Below are positions 42,948 to 52,711 of a stretch of DNA of 64,000 nucleotides, one piece after another. Position numbers and translations under genes: made by a program. The stretch comes from Fructilactobacillus ixorae (GTDB lineage: Bacteria; Bacillota; Bacilli; Lactobacillales; Lactobacillaceae), in the NCBI RefSeq assembly GCF_024029915.1, contig NZ_CP097478.1, positions 682,001 through 746,000 on the forward strand, read 5' to 3'. Each line of letters begins with the position of its first letter. Position 1 is the stretch's first letter. The notes beneath the pieces were generated by a model. It ran no database searches. It was not told the origin of the DNA and saw nothing but the letters and a program-made list of their open reading frames with translations.

Positions 42948-44123
42948 TTAACTAAATAACAATTGCATAAAAGCAGTGCGGACCTGCTTAAGCTGAGTTA
43001 ATTCTCTTTCAAATTCACTTAAAAACTGGTCGTATTGCTCTAACATGTCCCCGATTTTAGCTTGTTCTGCAGTGGTTTCAGGGATAACCAGCTTAATGTT
43101 GGCAGTCTCTCGAGCTGAAATTTCTGTAAAGGTAATCCCAGAGGCAAGTTTATTGGCCATTCTCGCAATGTAATCGTGCATTGAATACAAAAAATAAGGA
43201 TTAATCTGGTTACTGGGAATTAATGATTGAAATCCTTGATTTGTGGTCGCTGGATAACTTAGAATTCCCATTTTCCCAATCCCAGCCCGCGACGTCATTA
43301 AAATCGTGTCCTTCGGAAGCAAAACCGCCCGGCTATTCTCCAAGCCAGCCCGCGTGATGGTTTTTAAACTATGGTGGAGATAACCCTGATTTTGGACCTC
43401 CGTTGGGGTAAACCAATCAATTTTACCATTCCAAAATTGTGCTTCGGTTATCCGGGGCGTTCCCCCACTTTTAATTGTGGCAACTTCACTTAATTTTTTC
43501 GTTACCCAGTTATGCGAAAAAGCGGTAAAACGCAGCGACGGCGTCGTTGGAGTTTCGGGAAACAGGCGTTGCAATAATTGGCGTTTCAACGTTTGAATCT
43601 TTTGGTATTTACGTTGACGATTAACAATCAGTGAATCAAGCGTTTCAAAGAGGTCCCCCAGTTTCTCCTGTTCGGCAAATTGAGGTACCTTTAGCATAAT
43701 TTTGTTTAGTTCGTGATTGGTTAGTTTTAGCCGATCAGAACCAGTTAGATACGGATTAATGTTAATGGTTTTTAAGCGTTTGCCGAGAAATAAATAATTG
43801 GAAAGGCCTGGTTTAGCCGTTAAAACGTGAGAATGATTGTTCACCCAGGCTTTGCCAGTGATGGTGTTAACGGGATAGTCACGCACACTGTTTGCGCCAT
43901 CCTCAGCAATTAAAATTAGGTTGCCGGTATGCGTCGCACCCGCGACATAATCTTGGATTCCATTCGCCCCATAGTACGGAGTTGAACCAGCAATTCGTTT
44001 ATTTTTAGTGACCGGGACGCGATTGCTATCCAAATTAACGGTCATGTCGGCTAATTTTTGTTCCTGCCATGCATCAGTAAAATTCTTAAACCGAATTCTA
44101 GGTTTATCTTGCTTTTCTATCAT
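42948..44123 (-). CDS. hsdS: type I restriction-modification specificity subunit HsdS
   Basis: HsdS gives DNA sequence specificity to the type I methyltransferase. The 391 residues contain two target recognition domains, at about 10-150 and 210-350, each preceded by the typical RFKNF/W and RFTAFSHNW lead-in. The domains are separated by conserved helices with EQEKLGDLFETLDSLIVNRQRKYQKI (in full near residues 152-177) and LKRQLLQRLFP, and a similar helix closes the protein. The ATG overlaps the hsdM stop by one base (TAATG). No second hsdS fragment or recombinase with inverted repeats is next to it, so phase variation is not indicated. Confidence 0.93.
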   Translation of the reverse strand: MIEKQDKPRIRFKNFTDAWQEQKLADMTVNLDSNRVPVTKNKRIAGSTPYYGANGIQDYVAGATHTGNLILIAEDGANSVRDYPVNTITGKAWVNNHSHVLTAKPGLSNYLFLGKRLKTININPYLTGSDRLKLTNHELNKIMLKVPQFAEQEKLGDLFETLDSLIVNRQRKYQKIQTLKRQLLQRLFPETPTTPSLRFTAFSHNWVTKKLSEVATIKSGGTPRITEAQFWNGKIDWFTPTEVQNQGYLHHSLKTITRAGLENSRAVLLPKDTILMTSRAGIGKMGILSYPATTNQGFQSLIPSNQINPYFLYSMHDYIARMANKLASGITFTEISARETANIKLVIPETTAEQAKIGDMLEQYDQFLSEFERELTQLKQVRTAFMQLLFS

Positions 44124-45685
44124 TATTTAAATACATCTTTCAATAAATCAAGCGTTTCTTGAGCTTCTGCATCCGTTCCAACTAATTCTCCCAGAAGGTG
44201 GTTCATGCGCTTGGTTAGTTGCCGCTGTTCTTCATCCAACTGGTGAATGTCACGGGATAGTTGTTTGACATCAATTGGCGGGGTCTCTTCCAACGAATCG
44301 ACGTACCGTGGGATGTTTAAGTTGTAGTCATTGTTAATGATTTCTTCCATTGAGGCCACGTGGGCATACTTAGCCACATCCATCCGGTTCAGATAGGTGC
44401 TGACAATTTTTTCGATGTCTTGTTGCCGGAGCTTATTGTTGTTCTTAACCTTTTCAAATCCCTGAGAGGCATCAATGAAAAGCACGTCGTCTGCTTGCCG
44501 TTGCTTTTCTAAAACTAAAATCACCGTTGGAATGCTGGTGTTGGTAAAAATCTTTTTGGGTAACCCAATTACCGCACTGATGTTATGATCTTTTAAAAGG
44601 TTTTTGCGAATTTGGTATTCGGCCCCACCCCGAAACAAAACCCCGTGTGACAAGACAATTACCATCCGTCCGTCTGGTTTCAAATGATACAGGCAATGCA
44701 ATAAAAAGGCGTAGTCGGCCTTTGATTTAGGCGCAATGCCTTGTTTGAAGCGGGGGTCGTGTTCCCGATTGGTATTATCCCATCGTAACGAATACGGTGG
44801 ATTAGCGGTGACCGCATCAAAAAGCCGGGGGGAATCAATCCCGTCAACCATCCCATCTGGCCAATCATCAGTTAAGGTATCTGCATTCCGTATGACAATG
44901 TTTTGATATGCAATACCGTGCATCAATAAGTTCATTCTTGCCAAATTATATGTAGTGGTAATTAATTCTTGACCATAATATTTAATGGAACTTTTTTTCT
45001 CCGCATTATTCATGTGAGAAGCAGTCGTTAACAACAGTGATCCCGATCCAATTGCAGGATCATACAGGCTATAGTTACTTAATTCTTCTCTGCCAGCGGT
45101 AAGAATTTGGGCCGTAATTTCCGAAACCTGGTGGGGGGTGTAAAATTCACCGGATTTAGTTCCTGAATTAATGGAAAACATCCCGATTAGATATTCATAC
45201 AAATCACCTAAGACGTCCGATTCTTCGTCCAACTCAATCTGCCCCATTAAATCGATCATATTAATGGTAGTTTGGGTGCGCGCTTGTTGGTTATTCCCAA
45301 GCCGGCTGGAATTTAAATCAATGTCTGCAAAGATGCCCGCGAGCGCCGTCTGTGCTTGCGGAGCAATGTGTTGGTCAAATCTTTCCAAAGCATCCGCGAG
45401 CTGGGTTAGGGTAAATTCTCGTCGTTTAATTGCATCCTGCCAATCTGTAAATAAATCTCCGGGTTGAATCACGTAGCCCAACTCGGTTTGCATGCGGGCC
45501 AGTTGCTCAGTCTGATCGTCGCTGTCATGAAAATGAGTTTGCCACCAAGTTTGCGCTTTACTGGATAAATACTTATAAAACATGATCCCGAATACATAAT
45601 TTTTATATTCTGCCGGTTCAATTTTTCCCCTGGTTTTATTTAGGGTGTTCCAAACAAGGGCCTTTTTATGTGCATCTAATGCCAT
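44123..45685 (-). CDS. hsdM: type I restriction-modification DNA methyltransferase HsdM
   Basis: HsdM transfers methyl from SAM to adenine N6 at sites chosen by HsdS. The 520-residue product has the N-terminal HsdM helical domain (LVWNTLNKTRGKIEPAEYKNY), SAM motif DPAIGSGSLLL, GEFYTPHQVSEITAQIL and the catalytic NPPYSLRW. I start at 45685 with GGAG 8 bases upstream; a longer frame would cover that site. No hsdR lies on either side: argH is upstream and decayed DNA is downstream. The pair may be a solitary methylase, or hsdR is elsewhere. Confidence 0.93.
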   Translation of the reverse strand: MALDAHKKALVWNTLNKTRGKIEPAEYKNYVFGIMFYKYLSSKAQTWWQTHFHDSDDQTEQLARMQTELGYVIQPGDLFTDWQDAIKRREFTLTQLADALERFDQHIAPQAQTALAGIFADIDLNSSRLGNNQQARTQTTINMIDLMGQIELDEESDVLGDLYEYLIGMFSINSGTKSGEFYTPHQVSEITAQILTAGREELSNYSLYDPAIGSGSLLLTTASHMNNAEKKSSIKYYGQELITTTYNLARMNLLMHGIAYQNIVIRNADTLTDDWPDGMVDGIDSPRLFDAVTANPPYSLRWDNTNREHDPRFKQGIAPKSKADYAFLLHCLYHLKPDGRMVIVLSHGVLFRGGAEYQIRKNLLKDHNISAVIGLPKKIFTNTSIPTVILVLEKQRQADDVLFIDASQGFEKVKNNNKLRQQDIEKIVSTYLNRMDVAKYAHVASMEEIINNDYNLNIPRYVDSLEETPPIDVKQLSRDIHQLDEEQRQLTKRMNHLLGELVGTDAEAQETLDLLKDVFK

Positions 45686-46008
45686 GGTTAAACTCCATTT
45701 CATTATATATTTAAAGATAAAACTAAACTTCATGTTAAGTTAGAATTGGTCTTTGTGTCAACGCTGGAATTAAAAATGACCGTTCAAAGCATTCGTACTT
45801 ATAAACCGGTTCCTAGCAGTCTAAAGTTGGAGCCGGTTTGCGAGTTCATTTTCTAACCGTCACTAGAATCCAGTTAAGCAATTTTAGAAAGCCCCCTCAC
45901 TTTCATCCTCAATGAAGCCTTTCGGAATATATCGGCGGTTGGACAGTTTCAACAACAAAAAACTTCTAACTGATTAATCAGTTAGAAGTTTTTCCACATT
46001 AATCTACG
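45686..46008. other. intergenic stretch between argH and hsdM
   Basis: About 320 bases with no frame. It holds a long hairpin (45803-45839; AAACCGGTTCC with GGAGCCGGTTT, one mismatch, 15-base loop, no T run) and the argH terminator. The hsdM promoter presumably lies near 45700-45760 on the minus strand, but no convincing boxes stand out. Confidence 0.5.
45957..45993 (-). terminator. intrinsic terminator after argH
   Basis: AAAAACTTCTAACTG and CAGTTAGAAGTTTTT form a perfect palindrome around ATTAAT. It is symmetric, so it could act from both sides, but only argH reads into it. Confidence 0.9.
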
Positions 46009-47394
46009 CTAATCCTCGTTCGCTAACGTCGCCTGGGCCTGCTTAATTTGAGTTTTAATCGCTTTAAACCCGGTTCCTCCAAGCGAATTTCTCCGTTCTA
46101 TGGCAACTTCTGGTTGCAAAACGTGGTACACATCCGCCGTGATTAATGGCGACGCGGCTTGCAATTCAGTAAGATCCATGTCCTGTAAGTTGCGGTGTTC
46201 CTGGAGGCCCTTAAAGACGAGCTGCCCCACAATTGCATGTGCTTCTCGAAACGGAACCCCCTGATTGGCAAGGTAATCAGCTAATTCCGTTGCATTCGAA
46301 TAATCATTTTTGGTACTGGCTTCCATTTGCGCTTGATTAATTTTCATGGTCTGCAGCATTCCAGTATAAATTTTCAGGGTCGGCAAAATTGTTTTAACGG
46401 TGTCAAAGACGCCTTCCTTATCTTCTTGGAGATCCTTATTATAGGCTAACGGTAACCCCTTCATGGTGGTCAGCAGGCCCATGAGGTGCCCATAAATTCG
46501 CCCCGTTTTTCCCCGAATTAATTCGACCATATCCGGGTTTTTCTTTTGGGGCATGATGGAACTTCCTGTGGTATATGAATCACTTAATTCCACAAACTTA
46601 AATTCCTGGCTGACCCAGAGACTTAATTCTTCACTTAACCGGGAGAGGTGCATCATTAAGATTGCACTATTACTTAAAAATTCGAGGGCAAAGTCCCGGT
46701 CTGAAACAGCATCAAGAGAATTCGTGTACAGTTTCTGAAAGCCAAGTTCGTCCGCCGTAAATTCTCGGTCAATTGGAAAGGTCGTGCCTGCCAAAGCAGC
46801 GGCACCCAAGGGTAATAAATCCGTGTGTTGTTGGTTAAATTCAAACCGTTCGTAGTCCCTTTGTAGCATGTTGAAGTACGCTAAAAATGACTGGGCTAAC
46901 GAAATTGGTTGTGCATGTTGTAAGTGGGTATAACCGGGCATGACGGTCGTCACGTTTTCCTCCGCCAGCTTCACTAAAACAGCCTGGAAGTGTCGAATTT
47001 GCGCTAAAACCTTGGGTAACCGGCGCTTTACGTATAAATGAAAGTCCGTTGCAACTTGATCATTTCGGGATCGAGCCGTGTGGAGCTTGCCGGCGACTGG
47101 TCCAATTTTCTTAGTTAATAACGCTTCCAGGTTCATATGAATGTCTTCGTTAGCGGTTGAAAATTGGAGCTTGCCCGCGGCTAAATCCGTTTGTAGCGCT
47201 TCTAGTCCCGTCGTAATGGCGTGGACTTCATCTGCAGTTAAAATCCCCGTGTGCCCGAGCATCTTGACGTGCGCTAACGACCCGATGAGATCCTCTTCAG
47301 CCATCAGTTGATCAAAATGAATGGAAGCTCCAAAGTCGGAGCCGAGTTGATCCAGTTCTGCTTGAAACCGACCACCCCATAACTTTTTACTCAT
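46009..47394 (-). CDS. argH: argininosuccinate lyase
   Basis: ArgH splits argininosuccinate into arginine and fumarate. The 461 residues belong to the aspartase/fumarase superfamily and show [10 protein letters not shown] at the start, [30 protein letters not shown] and the signature [12 protein letters not shown]. The ATG overlaps the argG end by eight bases. Together argG and argH convert citrulline and aspartate to arginine, so the cell can use citrulline even without the upstream arginine genes. Confidence 0.97.
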   Translation of the reverse strand: MSKKLWGGRFQAELDQLGSDFGASIHFDQLMAEEDLIGSLAHVKMLGHTGILTADEVHAITTGLEALQTDLAAGKLQFSTANEDIHMNLEALLTKKIGPVAGKLHTARSRNDQVATDFHLYVKRRLPKVLAQIRHFQAVLVKLAEENVTTVMPGYTHLQHAQPISLAQSFLAYFNMLQRDYERFEFNQQHTDLLPLGAAALAGTTFPIDREFTADELGFQKLYTNSLDAVSDRDFALEFLSNSAILMMHLSRLSEELSLWVSQEFKFVELSDSYTTGSSIMPQKKNPDMVELIRGKTGRIYGHLMGLLTTMKGLPLAYNKDLQEDKEGVFDTVKTILPTLKIYTGMLQTMKINQAQMEASTKNDYSNATELADYLANQGVPFREAHAIVGQLVFKGLQEHRNLQDMDLTELQAASPLITADVYHVLQPEVAIERRNSLGGTGFKAIKTQIKQAQATLANED

Positions 47395-48595
47395 GATGTT
47401 CCTCCCGGTGAGCTACTTGGGCAGCAACTTCGGTTGGTAAGCCCCAGAGTTTAATAAAGCCCTTGGCTGCTTCTTGATCAAAGGAATCGGCAGCTGTGTA
47501 AGTTGCGAGGTCCTGATCGTACAAACTCCATTGTGATTGCCGCCCCAAAATTGTGATATTCCCCTTCCACAAGCTCAACCGTACTTCACCAGTTACAACT
47601 TGTTGACTGCTGGTCAAAAAGGCTCGAAGCGCCTGCATCAGTGGAGAGAACCATAATCCGTTATAAATTAATTCGCTTAATTGTTGTTCAACGGTGAGCT
47701 TATAGTGGGCTAAGTCCCGTTCCAAGGTCAGATTTTCTAAGGCTTGGTGAGCTTTAATTAACACCATTGCAGCCGGGGCTTCATAAATTTCACGCGACTT
47801 AATCCCCACCAGCCGGTTTTCAATGTGGTCAATCCGACCAACCCCATTCGTTCCGGAAATCTGATTTAACTGCTCGATTAACGGAGCAAATGCGAGCGCT
47901 TCCCCATTAATGGCTACTGGTTTTCCCTGCTGAAAACTGATTACTAACTCGGTCGGTTCGTCCGGGGCTTCAGCAATTGAATTGGTTAGCGCAAAGGCGT
48001 CTGCAGGGGCACTCACCCAGGGATCCTCCAGCACCCCCGCTTCGTTGGCCCGGCCCCAGATGTTGGCATCGATCGAGTATGGTGAATCCAGGTCGATTGG
48101 AATCGCAATGCCGTGGTCCTTTGCGTATGCAATTTCTTCTTCACGAGACCAGTGCCAGTCCCGCACCGGACTGAGCACTTCCAGCTCCGGAGCTAGGGCG
48201 TGAATGGCAACCTCAAACCGAACCTGATCATTCCCCTTCCCGGTGCACCCGTGTGCAATCGCACTGGCTCCAGTTTGGTGCGCAATTTCGACCAATTTTT
48301 GCACAATCAGGGGCCGTGATAGGGCCGATACTAGGGGATAAACGCCTTCGTATAGGGTGTTTCCCTGTAAAGCAACCGCTAAATAGCGGTCGGCAAACTC
48401 CTGCTTAGCATCAATAACGTACGCGGAAACGGCCCCGGTTTGGAGTGCCTTGGCCTTTAAAGCGGTGGCATCTTTTTCCTCACCCACGTTTACACAGGTA
48501 GCAACCACGTCATAGCCCTGGTCAGTCAACCAGGCAATGGCCACCGAGGTATCTAATCCGCCAGAATATGCTAATACTACTTTTGGTTTTGTCAT
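47387..48595 (-). CDS. argG: argininosuccinate synthase
   Basis: ArgG joins citrulline and aspartate with ATP. The 402 residues have the PP-loop [18 protein letters not shown] at residues 6-23 and the later motifs [15 protein letters not shown] and [15 protein letters not shown], normal for the family. AAGGAGG lies 8 bases before the ATG. The stop of the ABC transporter ATPase gene is only 13 bases upstream, so argG and argH probably share a message with the transporter. Confidence 0.97.
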   Translation of the reverse strand: MTKPKVVLAYSGGLDTSVAIAWLTDQGYDVVATCVNVGEEKDATALKAKALQTGAVSAYVIDAKQEFADRYLAVALQGNTLYEGVYPLVSALSRPLIVQKLVEIAHQTGASAIAHGCTGKGNDQVRFEVAIHALAPELEVLSPVRDWHWSREEEIAYAKDHGIAIPIDLDSPYSIDANIWGRANEAGVLEDPWVSAPADAFALTNSIAEAPDEPTELVISFQQGKPVAINGEALAFAPLIEQLNQISGTNGVGRIDHIENRLVGIKSREIYEAPAAMVLIKAHQALENLTLERDLAHYKLTVEQQLSELIYNGLWFSPLMQALRAFLTSSQQVVTGEVRLSLWKGNITILGRQSQWSLYDQDLATYTAADSFDQEAAKGFIKLWGLPTEVAAQVAHREEHHE

Positions 48596-48608
48596 TTTTA
48601 AGTCCTCC

Positions 48609-49352
48609 TTAGTCTACGATAATTTTATTAATAAACGCTTGGGTTCGTTCCGCTTGCGGATGTTCAAACAATGCTTGGGGCGGGTTCTTTTCCAAAAGAT
48701 AACCGCCATCCATAAACCAGACTTCATCGGCGACGCGCTTGGCAAAGCCCATCTCATGGGTTACCACAATCATCGTCATGTCTTCGTCAGCTAATTCCTG
48801 CATCACTTGCAAAACTTCTCCAACCATTTCTGGATCTAACGCACTCGTCGGTTCATCGAACAGCATCACTTCCGGATTCATGGATAACGCCCGGGCAATT
48901 GCGACCCGTTGTTGCTGCCCCCCGGATAAACTAGCCGGATAAGCGTTAGCCTTTTCGGCGAGCCCGACTCTAGTTAGATACTTCATCCCAACTTGCTTGG
49001 CATCTGCTGCACTGAGATGCTTCACCCGCATGGGAGCGAGGGTTAAATTGTCGAGCACGGTCAAATTGGGAAACAGGTTGAAATTTTGAAAGACCATTCC
49101 AATTGACTCGCCGAGCTTGGCCAGTGCTTGTTGATTGGCCTTGGTTAAATCTGAACCTGCAAACCACACCGCGCCAGCCGTTGGTTGCTCCAGTTGATTA
49201 ATGCACCGCAACAAGGTACTTTTTCCTGAACCAGAGGGACCGATGATGCAAATCACCTCTCCCTTTTGTACCGTACCGTTAATGTCCTTTAAGACCTCAT
49301 TTTTACCAAATTGCTTTTGGACATGGTCAATTGTAATTAATGCGTTAGTCAT
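48609..49352 (-). CDS. polar amino acid ABC transporter ATP-binding protein
   Basis: The 247-residue ATPase has Walker [16 protein letters not shown]-loop [10 protein letters not shown], signature [15 protein letters not shown], Walker [15 protein letters not shown] and the His switch VTHEMGFA. It matches the GlnQ/HisP group. Its start overlaps the permease gene by eight bases. It would energise import by the fused binding protein-permease encoded just upstream. The amino acid carried is not evident. Confidence 0.94.
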   Translation of the reverse strand: MTNALITIDHVQKQFGKNEVLKDINGTVQKGEVICIIGPSGSGKSTLLRCINQLEQPTAGAVWFAGSDLTKANQQALAKLGESIGMVFQNFNLFPNLTVLDNLTLAPMRVKHLSAADAKQVGMKYLTRVGLAEKANAYPASLSGGQQQRVAIARALSMNPEVMLFDEPTSALDPEMVGEVLQVMQELADEDMTMIVVTHEMGFAKRVADEVWFMDGGYLLEKNPPQALFEHPQAERTQAFINKIIVD

Positions 49353-50802
49353 GCTTCATCTTCCCTTCCCAGTGGTTTAAGAGTCTTGTAAGTGTAAAGG
49401 TAATTAAGAAGTAAATCGCCATTACCACAACGATTGGGGCAACCCCCCGATACGTATCCGCCCGGACTACGTTTAATTCATAAACGAGATCGGTAACCCC
49501 AATGATGGAAACAATCGAGCTTTCCTTAATGACGGAAATAAATTCATTACCAAGGGCCGGCCAAATGTTTTTAAATGCTTGCGGTAACACCACGAACCGC
49601 AGGGCATCTGATTTAGATAGTCCAAGGCTCTTCGCAGCTTCTTTCTGCCCGAGAGCAACCGAGTTAATTCCTCCTCTAATGATTTCACTAACGTAGGCAG
49701 CGCTATTCAGCGTGACAGCAATTATTCCGGCGGGTAAAGCGGGAATGTTGATGAGCATCCCTAACCCAAAGTAAACCAGTAGAACTTGCACCATCATGGG
49801 CGTTCCCCGTACCACTTCGACGTAACTAAGCGCCGGCCAGCTTAACCATTTAAGGTTACTCAACCGCATGAGTGCGAGTAAGACCCCAAGCATGATACCT
49901 CCGGCGACCGCACACACGGAAATTAAGAGGGTGTACTTTAAGCCATCAAAGAAGTATTTCCAGTAGTGCCACATCGAGGTGTTTGCGGTGTTAACCTGCA
50001 TGTACTTTGCCGAGGTTTTTAAATACTGTGGCATCAAGTGGTGGTGTTGAATCCGATCCATCGACTGGTTCACGGCTGTCTGTAAGGAGGTTGCCCCCTT
50101 CGGCATGGCAACCGCAAAGCCTGTTTCCTTTTTATTCAATTTGTAATTAGCGGGAATCATTTTTAAGTCCGGATCATTTTCAACGTATGCTTGGGCCACC
50201 GGCTTTTCTACTCCAACCGCATCAACCTTATGGGTCTTCACGGCTAACACCAGGTCCGTGGTCTTATCCATGCTGACCAGTTTACTTTTAGTTAAATCCT
50301 TTTTGGCGAGGGTTTGTTGCATGGAACCAGTTTGGGTTCCCACCTTTTGCCCGGCTAAACTATGTTGATGCTTAAGTTTATGCTCGTCCGTCTTATTAAT
50401 CAGGAAACTCTGGCCCCCGTAGTAATAAATTTTGGAAAAGTCGGCATTTTGCGCCCGCTCTGGCGTTGGATTAATACCTCCTAAGGCCAGGTCAACCTTT
50501 CCCGTTTGAACCGCCACTAAGACCGACGAAAAGTCCATGTTTTTTAATTCGAGCTTAACGTGCAAATCTTTCGCAATTTGCTTGGCGACTTCGATATCCA
50601 TCCCCACGTCTTTGGAACGACCGTGTTCATTGACCTGAAACGCAAACGGCGGATAATCTGGGGCCACCGCCACCTTTAAGACGCCCTGCTGTTTTACCTT
50701 TTGTAGTGAGTCATCGGCGTGCACATTTTTCTGGATGAACGTACTTCCGAGAAAAAAGGTGACGACGACTAAGCTCCATTTAAGCCACTGTTTCTGCATC
50801 AT
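49345..50802 (-). CDS. polar amino acid ABC transporter, fused binding protein and permease
   Basis: The 485-residue protein fuses a solute-binding domain to a permease, as in lactococcal GlnP. A signal peptide or anchor (1-29) leads into a family 3 binding domain (about 31-270) with [42 protein letters not shown] and VGTQTGSM. Residues about 290-480 are a HisM-type permease with helices and the EAA loop [27 protein letters not shown] precedes the ATG. Upstream lies a wrecked second copy that still carries the T-box leader. Substrate specificity cannot be read from the sequence. Confidence 0.93.
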   Translation of the reverse strand: MMQKQWLKWSLVVVTFFLGSTFIQKNVHADDSLQKVKQQGVLKVAVAPDYPPFAFQVNEHGRSKDVGMDIEVAKQIAKDLHVKLELKNMDFSSVLVAVQTGKVDLALGGINPTPERAQNADFSKIYYYGGQSFLINKTDEHKLKHQHSLAGQKVGTQTGSMQQTLAKKDLTKSKLVSMDKTTDLVLAVKTHKVDAVGVEKPVAQAYVENDPDLKMIPANYKLNKKETGFAVAMPKGATSLQTAVNQSMDRIQHHHLMPQYLKTSAKYMQVNTANTSMWHYWKYFFDGLKYTLLISVCAVAGGIMLGVLLALMRLSNLKWLSWPALSYVEVVRGTPMMVQVLLVYFGLGMLINIPALPAGIIAVTLNSAAYVSEIIRGGINSVALGQKEAAKSLGLSKSDALRFVVLPQAFKNIWPALGNEFISVIKESSIVSIIGVTDLVYELNVVRADTYRGVAPIVVVMAIYFLITFTLTRLLNHWEGKMKHD

Positions 50803-50824
50803 TTGTTCCTCCCTGCTGGTTGAT

Positions 50825-51360
50825 TTAAGTATGCTTCATTTTCTTTTCCCAATAATTTAGTACCCGTGTGAGGGTAACGGTCTGGATGAAGTAAATCACC
50901 ATTACGACCACAATCGGAGCCACTTTCCGGTAGGTATCGGCCCGGACCACGTTTAGTTCCTAAACTAGATCAGGAACCCCGATAATTGACACGATTGAAC
51001 TTTCCTTGATGACCGAGATAAATTCGTTACCAAGCGCTGGCCAACTGTTTTTAAAGGCCTGAGTAAGCTAACAAAGCGAAGGGCCTCGGCTTTCGTTAGT
51101 CCTAAACTTCGGGTGGTCTCTCTTTGCCCCTTTGCCACCGAATTAATTCCACCCCGGATGATTTCACTAACGTAGGCCGCACTGTTCAGGGTCACGGCAA
51201 TGATCCCAGCGGGTAACGCAGTAATATTGATGAAGCCTCCCTTCTCCTTCACTCGTTGTAGCGAGTCGTCCGCGTACACGGAGCGGACCCAGATGCTAGC
51301 CCCGACAAGCACCAGCATTCCCACTAAGAACCATCTACGCCACTGTTTCTGCATCACCAT
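50825..51360 (-). pseudogene. decayed duplicate of the fused binding protein-permease gene
   Basis: The first 41 codons copy the intact gene's signal region (MQKQWRRWFLVG, then ADDSLQRVKEKGG). The frame then jumps directly to the permease sequence [20 protein letters not shown], so about 325 codons are missing, including all of the binding domain core. After LRFVSLL a small deletion shifts the frame near 51061. The original frame later carries TAG in place of a Tyr codon (DLV-stop-ELN, near 50957) and ends KMKHT at 50825. The remnant starts just after the T-box leader and precedes the intact copy by 22 bases. Confidence 0.92.
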
Positions 51361-51392
51361 TCCTCCAATTTCTAAACTTTACATTACGCCAA

Positions 51393-51667
51393 CAAAAAAG
51401 GCGCCCCTTAGTCAATTAACTTGACTAAAGGACGCCTTGTACGCGGTACCACCTTTATTATGCTGACTAACCCGTCAACATCTCTCCCAATCCAGCTTCG
51501 AATCGTTGGCTCGATAATGGGAGCACCCAGTATGGTTTGTAATCGCATACAGCAATTAGGTGACGTTCAGCTAAGCGGTTCCGTGATGTTTTGCACCAAC
51601 CAACATCTCACTGAGGTGGTTCAACTTAGCTTACTACTTCCTAACTAACGCTTTGTTTTTATAATTT
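51393..51667 (-). promoter_or_regulatory. T-box riboswitch leader
   Basis: The core AAAGGTGGTACCGCG (51456-51442) is the T-box sequence; its UGGU would pair with a tRNA ending ACCA. The terminator (51438-51393) has a long stem, AAGGCG through AGTCAA with its partner, followed by TTTTTT. Stem I spans 51652-51551: the lower helix TTAGG/CCTAA and upper helix AGCTAAG/CTTAGCT enclose a specifier loop AAGTAGTA opposite GAACGTCA (51568-51561). A GNTG-type apical hairpin is also visible. Counting by the conserved purine after the codon, the specifier is GUC (Val); the other register gives CGU (Arg). Confidence 0.9.
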
Positions 51668-51673
51668 TTATTT

Positions 51674-51701
51674 ATGATAGCATGGATTAAAAATAATGCA
51701 A
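51674..51701 (-). promoter_or_regulatory. promoter of the T-box transporter-argGH unit
   Basis: On the minus strand TTGCAT (51701-51696) and TATCAT (51679-51674) are 16 bases apart, with the T-box leader beginning about 7 bases further on. Confidence 0.6.
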
Positions 51702-51765
51702 CCCTTTTTGGGATTTTAATTCGGATTTTTATCGATTTGGGACGTTTGATTGAACTTAATGTTAA

Positions 51766-52593
51766 TTATTTAGTGCCAGCCACGGATTTGAAGGCCGCAC
51801 TTAAGTACATGATGTCTTCATCAAGTTGAACCTTGCCAAAGACCCGTTGCTCAATTTTACCATGCGCGGTCACGTTAATCTCGGTGAATCCCAGCTTGTG
51901 ATCCAATTGTTTAATCTCCACCGGCGTGAAAAATGACTTCCAGGGACACCCGATTTTAGCAACCAGGTCTAGTTGCCGACGGGCTTTTTCGTGACGGGGT
52001 GGATTAAAGACCGCGCTACTCATGTAATCAACTAATAAGCCAACTAGGTTAAGCTGCTGGTTTAAAAAACTGAGGTCATGAACCACTGCCTCTGGTGACA
52101 GGTAAAAGGTCCCTCCTTCCCACAGCACTAGGGTTGGTTTCGTGAGCGAGAATCCCTGCGCTTGTAACCTAGTTAAAAACTGCTGGTCCATTCCGTTTTC
52201 GAGATCACACGCCACCAACTTCGTCTGGGTGTGGACCCCCGTTGCCTGATAAATGTTTTGAATGTCAGCAACCGCTAGATCACAGCCATACACCGCCTTA
52301 TTTTTTAAGCATGGGAGCGTGTCGGGTTTGGTATCGAGTCCGACTCCCAGAATTAAAAGCTGCTCATAGAGATCCTGCTTTTGCTCCAAAAAATGGCTAA
52401 AGTACCGGTGCCTTACGACTACATTGCGACTCAAAAATTGATCGTAACCGGCGTCACAATCTTCTTGAAATTGCGTGGGATTTTCAAACTTTGCAATCAA
52501 CTTTGTGGACTGTGGATCATGCAACTGCTGACTTTTGACACACGGAATGCTCAACATCGTTAAATTTAACCCTTTGGTACTTAACATTATCAT
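51766..52593 (-). CDS. class I SAM-dependent methyltransferase, LCMT/PPM1-like
   Basis: A 275-residue protein resembling the leucine carboxyl methyltransferase (PPM1/Tcm) family. The SAM loop is LLILGVGLDTKPDTLP (about residues 80-95), followed by YGCDL, LVACDLEN and VLWEGGTFYLSPEAV. Such bacterial members are annotated as polyketide-type O-methyltransferases, but their substrates are unknown. GAGG lies 8 bases before the internal ATG at 52587, which may be the true start. It stands alone between the T-box unit and msrA. Confidence 0.75.
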   Translation of the reverse strand: MIMLSTKGLNLTMLSIPCVKSQQLHDPQSTKLIAKFENPTQFQEDCDAGYDQFLSRNVVVRHRYFSHFLEQKQDLYEQLLILGVGLDTKPDTLPCLKNKAVYGCDLAVADIQNIYQATGVHTQTKLVACDLENGMDQQFLTRLQAQGFSLTKPTLVLWEGGTFYLSPEAVVHDLSFLNQQLNLVGLLVDYMSSAVFNPPRHEKARRQLDLVAKIGCPWKSFFTPVEIKQLDHKLGFTEINVTAHGKIEQRVFGKVQLDEDIMYLSAAFKSVAGTK

Positions 52594-52672
52594 CGCCTCA
52601 TTTTTAAATTCTAAGTCCGCTTTCAGTATAGTTCTTGGTTACCAACGATTCAAATCTAAAAACCAAAGTAAC

Positions 52673-52703
52673 AAAAAAGGATTGCTCCTAGAGCAATCCT
52701 TTG
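52673..52703 (-). terminator. intrinsic terminator after msrA
   Basis: On the minus strand AAAGGATTGCTC pairs with GAGCAATCCTTT over a three-base loop and is followed by a T run. Confidence 0.9.
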
Positions 52704-52711
52704 TAACCTAA

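Noticed and set aside
42948..44123. Phase-variable hsdS locus
   Set aside because: Only one hsdS is present and no inverted hsdS fragments or neighbouring recombinase were found; the Xer recombinase at 61.1 kb is the housekeeping type.
45803..45839. Terminator for argH or hsdM
   Set aside because: The hairpin is not followed by a T run; the true argH terminator is at 45957-45993.
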